A DNA stretch of 9,340 bases, taken from contig JBEVDW010000188.1 of the NCBI GenBank assembly GCA_040513115.1, positions 1-9,340 on the forward strand. The letters run 5' to 3'. Both the position numbers and the translations under genes were made by a program. Position 1 is the first letter of the stretch. Each line of letters opens with the position of its first letter. The stretch comes from DATELY01 sp040513115. Lineage in GTDB: Bacteria; Pseudomonadota; Gammaproteobacteria; Steroidobacterales; Steroidobacteraceae. This document shows positions 1 to 5,948 of this stretch, one piece after another. A model generated the notes under the pieces. That model searched no databases, was not told where the DNA came from, and saw nothing but the letters and a program-made list of their open reading frames with translations.

Positions 1-2
1 CG

Positions 3-371
3 TTCGAAGGGCTCATCATCGAGGATGAGCCGGCGTATGTGGTCATCGATTCGCGCGAGCTCGGCGGTCGCATCTACGTTGGCCACGGCGTGAGCGCTGC
101 TCCCAGCGCGCTGGTGTGGGCGGCGATACGGCCCGAGAAGATGATCCTCACGCGCGAGGAGCCGCAGTCCGAATACAACAAAGCTCAGGGCGTAGTCAAA
201 GAGATCGCTTACATGGGCGACATGTCGATCTATCTCGTGCAGCTCGACTCGGGTAAGACGGTGCGCATCACGCAACCGAACACGCAGCGGCATGCGGATG
301 ACCGGATGACCTGGGACGAGCGCGTGTGGATCAGCTGGATCGCCGAGAGTGCAGTCGTGGTGACTGAATAG
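3..371 (+). CDS. potG: PotG-type putrescine ABC transporter ATP-binding subunit, C-terminal part (5' end outside window)
   Basis: This is the C-terminal 122 codons of a polyamine importer ATPase; the frame is open from the left edge and ends at TAG 369-371. The nucleotide-binding core lies outside the window. What remains is the TOBE-type regulatory domain that follows the ATPase core in PotA/PotG/MalK-like proteins. It opens with a FEG motif, as seen just after the NVFEG junction in PotG, and contains the typical ALRPEK-like stretch (here AAIRPEKMIL) and the YMGDMSIYLVQL strand matching the YLGDLSVYHV region of E. coli PotG. The protein works in the cytoplasm, driving putrescine import together with the two permeases directly downstream. 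The spacing to potH is 14 bases, so one transcript is expected. The substrate-binding gene potF would be expected to the left. The family is secure; putrescine rather than spermidine is assigned mainly from the downstream permeases. Confidence 0.9.
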   Translation, partial: FEGLIIEDEPAYVVIDSRELGGRIYVGHGVSAAPSALVWAAIRPEKMILTREEPQSEYNKAQGVVKEIAYMGDMSIYLVQLDSGKTVRITQPNTQRHADDRMTWDERVWISWIAESAVVVTE

Positions 372-385
372 CGAGTTGACCGCGA

Positions 386-1399
386 ATGCCGCAGCCGAGC
401 TATATCACCCTTGGCGATCGCATCATGAGCGGCCTGGACCTGGTTTTGGCGACCGTGCTCAGGTCGACGCCGTATCGGTGGTCCAGCGGTGTGCTCCGAC
501 GGGCAGGCCTGACGGGCAGGACGCTCGTCATCGCGACCCCCTGGATCTGGCTGCTGCTATTCTTCCTTGTTCCGTTCGTCATCGTACTGAAGATCAGCTT
601 CGCGGAAACGCGCTGGCTCGGATCGCCGCCGTATACGGCACTGATGGAATGGGTCAACGGGCAGTTTCTGCAGATCAAGATCAATCTCGGCAACTATCTT
701 TTTCTGCTCAACGACGCGCTCTACGTCGATGCGTTCCTGAGCTCGTTGAAGGTCGCCAGTATCTCGACCGTGCTGTGTCTGTTGCTCGGGTACCCCATGG
801 CGTACGGCATTGCGCGTTCCGACACGAGCTGGCGCAACATCCTCCTGCTGCTGGTCATCCTGCCGTTCTGGACGTCGTTTCTGTTGCGCGTCTACGCGTG
901 GATCGGATTGCTCGGCAATCAAGGCGTGATCAACAACATGCTCATGGGGCTGGGGATCATCGACGAGCCCATCGTCATGCTGCAGACGGATTTCGCGATG
1001 TATGTGGGCATCGTGTACTCGTACCTGCCATTCATGATCCTGCCGCTGTATTCCAATCTCGAAAAACACGACCAGACATTGATCGAAGCGGCGGTGGATT
1101 TGGGAAGCAAACCGTACAGGGCGTTTCTGAACATCACGCTGCCGTTGTCCATTCCTGGAGTCATCGCAGGCTCGATGCTCGTCTTCATTCCCGCCGTGGG
1201 CGAGTTCGTGATCCCGCGCCTGCTCGGCGGCACGGACTCGTTGATGATCGGTCGCGTGCTATGGGATGAGTACTTCCTCAATAGGAATTGGCCGGTGGCG
1301 AGCGCCGTGGCCATCGCCCTGCTCATCGTGCTCGTCGCGCCCATCATGATCTTCCAACGCTATCAAACCCAGGAGACGGCAGGGATGGCACGACGATGA
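386..1399 (+). CDS. potH: Putrescine ABC transporter permease PotH
   Basis: Inner-membrane permease of a PotFGHI-type putrescine importer, 337 aa, close to E. coli PotH (about 317 aa). About six membrane segments are visible, near residues 50-71, 114-138, 150-178, 203-225, 255-275 and 304-324. The cytoplasmic EAA loop that contacts the ATPase is seen at 234-258 (EAAVDLGSKPYRAF, then LPLSIPG). Other stretches match E. coli PotH as I remember it: PPYTALMEW, RNILLLLVILP, FIPAVGEFVIP and RDWPVASAVAI-like NWPVASAVAI. The start at 386 has only a weak purine stretch upstream; an in-frame ATG at 425 would give a length nearer the E. coli protein but has no ribosome binding site either. The stop overlaps the potI start (ATGA, 1396-1399), so the two permeases are probably translationally coupled and made in equal amounts. 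Confidence 0.95.
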   Translation: MPQPSYITLGDRIMSGLDLVLATVLRSTPYRWSSGVLRRAGLTGRTLVIATPWIWLLLFFLVPFVIVLKISFAETRWLGSPPYTALMEWVNGQFLQIKINLGNYLFLLNDALYVDAFLSSLKVASISTVLCLLLGYPMAYGIARSDTSWRNILLLLVILPFWTSFLLRVYAWIGLLGNQGVINNMLMGLGIIDEPIVMLQTDFAMYVGIVYSYLPFMILPLYSNLEKHDQTLIEAAVDLGSKPYRAFLNITLPLSIPGVIAGSMLVFIPAVGEFVIPRLLGGTDSLMIGRVLWDEYFLNRNWPVASAVAIALLIVLVAPIMIFQRYQTQETAGMARR

Positions 1400-2232
1400 A
1401 CAATCGCTCGATCTTCGTCCTGTCGGCGCTCGTGTTCGGGTTCGCCTTCCTGTACGTCCCGATCCTGTCGATGATCATCTTCTCCTTCAACGAGTCGCGC
1501 CTCGTCACCGTGTGGGGCGGGTTCTCGGTGAAATGGTATGGCGCGCTGATCAACAACCACGCGATGTTGGATGCGGCGTGGCTCAGCTTGCGCATTGCAG
1601 CCGTCACCGCCACAGGCGCCGTGATCATCGGCACGCTCGCAGGTCTCGTGCTGGCACGCTTCGGCAAGTTCCGCACGCGGACACTGTTCTCCGGCATGGT
1701 GACGGCGCCGCTCGTCATGCCGGAGGTCATCACCGGCTTGTCGCTGCTGCTGCTGTTCGTTGCGCTAGCGCCGTTGCCCTTCGTACCGGACAACCGCGGC
1801 TTCACGACGATCACGATCGGACACATCACGTTGACGCTGTCCTACGTCACCGTCGTCGTGCAGTCGCGGTTATCGAGCATGGACGATGCGCTGGAGGAAG
1901 CCGCGATGGACCTGGGCGCACGTCCCGCCAAGGTGTTTATGACCGTGACGCTACCGATCATCGCGCCCGCCATGATTTCCGGCTGGCTACTCGCCTTCAC
2001 CTTGTCACTGGATGATCTCGTCATCGCGAGCTTCACATCGGGTCCCACCACCAACACGCTGCCGATGTTGATCTTCTCCACGGTCCGTCGTGGCATCACT
2101 CCGCAGATCAACGCGCTCGCGACGATCATGGTTGCGATCGTCACTGTGTTCGTCATCATTGCGGGCGTCACGATGACGCGACAGGAGCGGCGCCGGCAGC
2201 GGGATGCGCAGATGGCGGTGGCGGGAGGGTGA
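1396..2232 (+). CDS. potI: Putrescine ABC transporter permease PotI
   Basis: Second inner-membrane permease of the same importer, 278 aa (E. coli PotI is 281). Membrane segments lie near residues 7-31, 62-88, 97-125, 137-158, 190-212 and 236-260. The EAA loop is at 168-191 (EEAAMDLGARPAKVF, then LPIIAP). Very conserved PotI stretches are visible: NESRLVTVW, TAPLVMPEVITGLSLLLLF and SGWLLAFTLSLDDLVIASF. The start is the ATG at 1396, which shares bases with the potH stop (ATGA); no other start codon lies in frame for many codons upstream, and the nearest AGGG is 11 bases before it, so coupling to potH translation is likely. It ends 24 bases before the stop of the convergent FKBP gene, and I see no clear stem-loop terminator in that gap. 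Confidence 0.95.
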   Translation: MNNRSIFVLSALVFGFAFLYVPILSMIIFSFNESRLVTVWGGFSVKWYGALINNHAMLDAAWLSLRIAAVTATGAVIIGTLAGLVLARFGKFRTRTLFSGMVTAPLVMPEVITGLSLLLLFVALAPLPFVPDNRGFTTITIGHITLTLSYVTVVVQSRLSSMDDALEEAAMDLGARPAKVFMTVTLPIIAPAMISGWLLAFTLSLDDLVIASFTSGPTTNTLPMLIFSTVRRGITPQINALATIMVAIVTVFVIIAGVTMTRQERRRQRDAQMAVAGG

Positions 2233-2256
2233 GGCTGCCCCCCCATCCACTGCCCG

Positions 2257-2919
2257 CTACTTAACTATCTCCAGCAATTCCACATCGAATATCAACGTCG
2301 ACCCCGGCTTGATCGGCGGCGAGCCCTGATCCCCGTACGCGAGTTTCGCCGGACAGATCAAACGACTCTTCCCACCGACCTTCATCAGCTGCAGACCTTC
2401 GGTCCAGCACGGAATCACGCCGTTGAGAGGAAAGGTCGCGGGCTCGTTGCGTTGTACGGAGCTGTCGAACACTTTGCCGTTGATCAGCGTGCCGTGGTAA
2501 TGCACCTTCACTTGATCGGTGGCCTTGGGTGAGGGGCCGGTGCCCGGTCTGATGGTCTGAATGATCAGGCCCGATGCCGTTTTGGTTGCGCCTTTGACCT
2601 GGGCAGCTTTCGCAAGGTAAGTATCGCCCGCCTGCTTTTCGCGTACGCCCGCCGATTGCGAGCGCGTCTGTTGCAGTTGCTGGATGCGCTGCAGATATTT
2701 CTGCACATCGACTTGTGGCTGCTTCTCGAGGGCACCGTCGGTGAGACCCTGCTGCACCAGCGCCAGCTCGGCGGGTGTGAGCTCGAAGCTCGTGAGGTTC
2801 TGGCTCAGCGCCAGGCCCATGGCATAGAGGGTTTTCTGCTCCTCCGTTTTGAGCTCCGCGCCGAGTGCGAAATGAGTAGTCAATAAACTTGCAAGCGCGA
2901 TCTGGATCAGTCGTCGCAT
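2257..2919 (-). CDS. Periplasmic FKBP-type peptidyl-prolyl cis-trans isomerase (FkpA/Mip-like)
   Basis: A 220-aa secreted proline isomerase that assists folding of exported proteins. Residues 1-20 form a Sec signal peptide (MRR, hydrophobic core, ALG then AEL). Residues 25-110 are a helical, Gln-rich region corresponding to the FKBP N-terminal dimerisation domain of Mip/FkpA. Residues 117-220 are the FKBP catalytic fold, with the pocket residues Y141, F151, D152, I169, W172, Y195 and F211 recognisable in VHYHGTLINGKVFDSS, GVIPCWTEGL and AYGDQG. Cysteines at 171 and 189 (VIPC and LICP) replace residues usual in other FKBPs and could form a disulfide in the periplasm; this is inference, although I recall the CWTEG variant from related FkpA-like proteins. 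A GGAG ribosome site (2928-2931) lies 8 bases before the ATG. The gene is divergent from the aminotransferase and convergent with potI. Confidence 0.93.
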   Translation of the reverse strand: MRRLIQIALASLLTTHFALGAELKTEEQKTLYAMGLALSQNLTSFELTPAELALVQQGLTDGALEKQPQVDVQKYLQRIQQLQQTRSQSAGVREKQAGDTYLAKAAQVKGATKTASGLIIQTIRPGTGPSPKATDQVKVHYHGTLINGKVFDSSVQRNEPATFPLNGVIPCWTEGLQLMKVGGKSRLICPAKLAYGDQGSPPIKPGSTLIFDVELLEIVK

Positions 2920-2948
2920 TGTCGAGTCTCCGTCCGTTCGGGGCGCGC

Positions 2949-2954
2949 AGCATA
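2949..2954 (-). promoter_or_regulatory. Possible -10 element of the FKBP gene
   Basis: Read on the minus strand, TATGCT lies 29 bases before the ATG of the FKBP gene, which would give a leader of roughly 23 bases holding the GGAG ribosome site. No convincing -35 hexamer is seen at 16-18 bases spacing. The assignment rests on position and four of six consensus matches only. Confidence 0.3.
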
Positions 2955-2989
2955 ACCGCAGTGGCGTCCTCTCGCGCAGGCACTTCCGC

Positions 2990-2995
2990 TAAGAT
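2990..2995 (+). promoter_or_regulatory. Possible -10 element giving a leaderless aminotransferase mRNA
   Basis: TAAGAT ends 7 bases before the ATG at 3003, so a transcript from it would begin at or within a base or so of the start codon. There is no Shine-Dalgarno sequence between them (only a C-rich run), which fits leaderless translation. No good -35 hexamer is visible, so this alone is weak; the same arrangement upstream of the next gene strengthens it. Confidence 0.4.
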
Positions 2996-3002
2996 CGCCC
3001 CC

Positions 3003-4175
3003 ATGCCTCGCGTCACTTCGAAGCTGCCGCACATCGGAACGACCATTTTCACGGTCATCACGCAGCGTGCTCAGGAGCTGGGCGCGATCAATCTCGCGCA
3101 AGGTTTTCCCGACTACGATCCGCCTGAGTTGCTGAAGGAACTGCTCGCGGAATATGCGGCTCGCGGCAGCCATCAATATGCGCCGATGCCCGGTGTGCTC
3201 GCGCTGCGCGAGAGGATTGCGGCGTTGTTCGAGCAGCAGCACACGGCGCGGTTCGATCCAGCCAACGAGATCACGATTACACTGGGTGCCACCGAAGCGC
3301 TGTTTTCCGCCATCCTGGCGCTCGTGCATCGCGAAGACGAAGTCATATTGTTCGATCCCAGCTATGACTCCTACGCGCCGGCCGTGCTGCTCGCGGGAGG
3401 CAGGCCGCTGCATATTCCGCTTGCACCGCCCGAGTTCCACATCGATTGGGACCAGGTGCGCTCGAAGGTCAGCGCGCGAACGCGGCTGCTCATCATCAAC
3501 ACGCCACACAATCCATTGGGGCGCGTGTTCACCGCCAGCGACCTCGAATCGCTTGAGCGCCTGGTCGAGCACACGGACATGCTCGTCCTTGCCGATGAGG
3601 TATACGAGCACATGGTGTTCGATGGCGGCAAGCACACGAGTCTCTGTTCGCGGCCGGCACTACGTGATCGAACGCTGAGCGTGTTCTCGTTCGGCAAGCC
3701 CTTTCACGCCACAGGCTGGCGCGTAGGCTATGCAATCGCAACTGCCGAATTGACGCGCGAGCTGCGCCGCGTTCATCAGTTCAATACCTTTACGATCGCC
3801 ACGCCATTACAGCTCGCGATCGCAGAATTCCTGACGCGTGCGCCAGGGCACTACCCGGAGCTTGCTGCTTATTACCAAGCCAAGCGCGACCGCTTCATCC
3901 GCGCGCTGCAGGGAACGCCATTGCGCATCCGGCCGTCGCAAGGTACGTACTTCCAGCTGGTCGACTTCAGCGCGGTGAGCTCGCTGTCCGACGATGAGCT
4001 TGCCGATAAGCTGATCCGCGAGGCAGGCGTAGCAGCTATCCCGATCTCGCCCTTCTACGCACAGCCGCCGCACAGCACGTGGCTGCGCTTCTGCTTCGCC
4101 AAGCAGGATGCAACGCTGGACGCAGCGACCAGCCGCATTCGCGAGTTTGCCGTTCGTGCCTCCCGCGCGCAGTAG
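3003..4175 (+). CDS. ybdL: PLP-dependent methionine/kynurenine-type aminotransferase (YbdL-like)
   Basis: A 390-aa fold-type I, class I/II cytoplasmic aminotransferase. It matches E. coli YbdL (methionine aminotransferase) in many blocks: SKLPHIGTTIF at the N terminus, INLAQGFPDYD, QYAPMPGV, GATEALFSAI, FDPSYDSYAP, NTPHNPLG, LADEVYEHMVF and GTYFQLVDFSAVS. The Schiff-base lysine is K232 in SFGKPFHATGWRVGY; N170, D198 and Y201 are the usual cofactor contacts and R362 (LRFCFAK) should bind the substrate carboxylate. The family transfers amino groups from methionine, and in related enzymes kynurenine or glutamine, to 2-oxo acids; the exact substrate cannot be read from sequence. The start at 3003 is chosen because homology begins there; an upstream in-frame ATG at 2889 would run into the divergent FKBP gene. 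There is no ribosome site before 3003, only a -10-like TAAGAT, suggesting leaderless translation. Confidence 0.93.
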   Translation: MPRVTSKLPHIGTTIFTVITQRAQELGAINLAQGFPDYDPPELLKELLAEYAARGSHQYAPMPGVLALRERIAALFEQQHTARFDPANEITITLGATEALFSAILALVHREDEVILFDPSYDSYAPAVLLAGGRPLHIPLAPPEFHIDWDQVRSKVSARTRLLIINTPHNPLGRVFTASDLESLERLVEHTDMLVLADEVYEHMVFDGGKHTSLCSRPALRDRTLSVFSFGKPFHATGWRVGYAIATAELTRELRRVHQFNTFTIATPLQLAIAEFLTRAPGHYPELAAYYQAKRDRFIRALQGTPLRIRPSQGTYFQLVDFSAVSSLSDDELADKLIREAGVAAIPISPFYAQPPHSTWLRFCFAKQDATLDAATSRIREFAVRASRAQ

Positions 4176-4177
4176 CT

Positions 4178-4205
4178 TTGCATTGGCGTAGCCGACCTCT
4201 ACTAT
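4178..4205 (+). promoter_or_regulatory. Sigma70-like promoter, probably leaderless, of the LON-domain gene
   Basis: TTGCAT (4178-4183) and TACTAT (4200-4205) are separated by 16 bases and lie just after the aminotransferase stop. The -10 ends 6 bases before the ATG at 4212, so transcription would start on or next to the start codon. No Shine-Dalgarno sequence precedes that ATG. Together these support a leaderless transcript; the hexamers were found by eye. Confidence 0.5.
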
Positions 4206-4211
4206 CGCGCC

Positions 4212-4799
4212 ATGCCCGAGACCATCCCGCTCTTTCCGCTGCAGCTCGTGCTGTTTCCCGGCGGGCCGCTGAAGCTGCGCATCTTCGAGGCGCGGTATCT
4301 CGACATGATCGGCCGCTGCATGCGCGAAGGGACGGTCTTCGGCGTGGCTCGCCTCCTGTCCGGGTCCGAAGTCGGAGGCTCCGCGCAAACGGCGAGCATC
4401 GGCACGACGGCCCGCATCGTCGACTTCGAACAGCTCAAGGATGGCCTGCTGGGCATCAGCGCCGTGGGTGAGCGTTGCTTCCGAATCGAAGCGACGCGTC
4501 AACAACCCGATGGGCTGAATATCGCCGACATCGAGTGGCTGCCCGCGGAGCCTAAGCAAGCGGTACCCGCCGACGCTCAGTACCTTGCCATCCTTGTGGA
4601 GCATGCATTGCCGCAACTCACGCCGCTGTACGACGGCATCGAGCTGCAGCTCGATGATGCTTCGTGGGTGAGCAACCGCTGTGTGGAAATTCTGCCGCTG
4701 TCGCTGGATGACAAGCAGCGCTGTCTGGAAATGCAGGATCCTGTGCCGCGACTCGACTATGTGCGGACGCTGGTCAGGGTCGAGTCACCCAAGAATTAG
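4212..4799 (+). CDS. Stand-alone LON substrate-binding (N-terminal) domain protein
   Basis: A 195-aa cytoplasmic protein consisting only of the LON N-terminal substrate-binding domain. The hallmark start (IPLFPLQLVLFPGGPLKLRIFEARY, split over residues 5-29) is complete, followed by the beta-rich part to about residue 110 (GVARLL, GTTARIVDFEQL, DGLLGISAVGERCFRI) and a helical C-terminal part to 195 that includes a LPLSLDDKQRCLEM motif typical of these proteins. There is no AAA+ ATPase and no serine-lysine protease domain, so it is not a protease itself despite frequent 'peptidase S16' labels. Its job is not established; binding of unfolded or specific protein substrates is the natural guess. 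The start at 4212 fits the family. A -10-like TACTAT lies 6 bases upstream and there is no ribosome site. The GH5 gene follows after 23 bases and is probably co-transcribed. Confidence 0.9.
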   Translation: MPETIPLFPLQLVLFPGGPLKLRIFEARYLDMIGRCMREGTVFGVARLLSGSEVGGSAQTASIGTTARIVDFEQLKDGLLGISAVGERCFRIEATRQQPDGLNIADIEWLPAEPKQAVPADAQYLAILVEHALPQLTPLYDGIELQLDDASWVSNRCVEILPLSLDDKQRCLEMQDPVPRLDYVRTLVRVESPKN

Positions 4800-4822
4800 T
4801 CGCAGCAACCACTGGAGACGAC

Positions 4823-5941
4823 ATGAGCTCGATGAAGTTGCGTGGTGTGAACCTGGGCGGATGGCTGGTGTTGGAAAAGTGGATGTCACCCCGCGTGTTC
4901 GAAGGATTGGAAGCGACGGACGAAACGACCTGGGTCGCTGAGCTCGGCGACCGTGCCGAGTCCCGTCTGCGCCAGCACTGGAACACGTTCATCACTCGCG
5001 ATGACTTCGCCTGGCTGGCAAAGGTCGGAATCAACGCCGTCCGAATTCCCGTCGGTCATTGGATCTTCGGCCCTGGCTATCCATACCACCCCAAGTACGG
5101 CAGCAATCAGCATCCCTTCGTCGTCGGCGGCATCGAGATCCTCGATCGTGCATTTGCATGGGCCGAAGAATTCGGCTTGCGTGTGGTGCTGGATCTGCAC
5201 GCAGCGCCGGGCTGTCAGAACGGCTTCGACAATGGCGGCATCAAGGATGTCTGCGAGTGGCACACACGTCCCGAATATCTTGAATACACCCTCGTAGTCT
5301 TGGAGCGACTCGCGGAACGCTACCAGCAGAACCCGCAGTTGCACGCGATCGAAGTGCTCAACGAGCCGCGCTGGGACGTGCCCACCGACTATCTCAAGAA
5401 CTTCTATACCCTCGCTTACGAGCGCATTCGCCGTCACTGCGGGGAGCACATCTCCGTCGTCATTCACGACGGCTTCCGCTCGTTCCGCGAGTTCCTCGGC
5501 TTCATGCAGCCGCCCGAGTTCAAGAACGTCGTGTTCGACATTCACCGCTACCAGTGTTTCGAACGGCACGACATCGACATGGACATCTACGGCCACATCA
5601 TCAAATCCGCCGGCGAATGGAAAGAGGAAGCGGATGCCATCATCAACGAGCTGCGGCTGCCGGTGTACACGGGCGAATGGAGTTTGGGCCTCGATTGGAA
5701 AGTCGTATCGCTGTGGGCCGAAGGACCGTTCAATCACGCCCTCGAGAACATGGACGCGTTCCAGGAAAGCGTTGCGTTTCGCGGGTATGCAGCAGGGCAG
5801 CTCGCCACGTTCGAGAAGTATCTCGGCTGGTTCTTCTGGAGCTACAGGACCGACACCACGCCGGCGTGGTGCTTCCGTGACTGCGTCGAGCGCGGGTGGA
5901 TGCCGTCGGATTTCTCGGAACGCCCCAGATCGACGCGCTGA
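4823..5941 (+). CDS. Glycoside hydrolase family 5, exo-beta-1,3-glucanase-like, cytoplasmic
   Basis: A 372-aa TIM-barrel glycosidase. The acid/base Glu is E181 (EVLNEPRWD) and the nucleophile is E285 (VYTGEWSLGL), each at the end of a strand as in clan GH-A. Other family residues are seen: R74 (INAVRIPVGHW), H126 (LDLHAAPG followed by QNGFDNGG), H241 and Y243 (FDIHRYQCF) and W339 (WFFWSYRTD). The opening RGVNLGGWLVLEKWM and the FDIHxYQ block resemble the fungal Exg1-type subfamily GH5_9, which cuts beta-1,3-glucan from the end; that substrate is inferred. There is no signal peptide, so it probably acts on short imported or internal glucosides. A GGAG ribosome site (4814-4817) lies 5 bases before the ATG, unlike the two genes upstream. 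It ends 7 bases from the stop of the convergent ABC gene. Confidence 0.9.
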   Translation: MSSMKLRGVNLGGWLVLEKWMSPRVFEGLEATDETTWVAELGDRAESRLRQHWNTFITRDDFAWLAKVGINAVRIPVGHWIFGPGYPYHPKYGSNQHPFVVGGIEILDRAFAWAEEFGLRVVLDLHAAPGCQNGFDNGGIKDVCEWHTRPEYLEYTLVVLERLAERYQQNPQLHAIEVLNEPRWDVPTDYLKNFYTLAYERIRRHCGEHISVVIHDGFRSFREFLGFMQPPEFKNVVFDIHRYQCFERHDIDMDIYGHIIKSAGEWKEEADAIINELRLPVYTGEWSLGLDWKVVSLWAEGPFNHALENMDAFQESVAFRGYAAGQLATFEKYLGWFFWSYRTDTTPAWCFRDCVERGWMPSDFSERPRSTR

Positions 5942-5948
5942 TCAAGCG

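Noticed and set aside
376..1269. 297-aa plus-strand reading frame overlapping potH
   Set aside because: Arg/His-rich composition with no family resemblance, wholly inside potH, whose frame has clear membrane helices and the EAA motif.
2233..2256. Possible terminator between potI and the FKBP gene
   Set aside because: The 24-base gap is C-rich without a self-complementary stem.
2889..3002. Upstream extension of the aminotransferase to an ATG at 2889
   Set aside because: It would overlap the divergent FKBP gene start, and family similarity begins at 3003.
3807..4616. 269-aa minus-strand reading frame across the aminotransferase/LON boundary
   Set aside because: It spans two well-supported plus-strand genes and shows no domain features of its own.
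4886..5737. 283-aa minus-strand reading frame antisense to the GH5 gene
   Set aside because: Val/Asp/Glu-rich translation typical of the antisense frame of a GC-rich gene; the GH5 frame has complete catalytic motifs.
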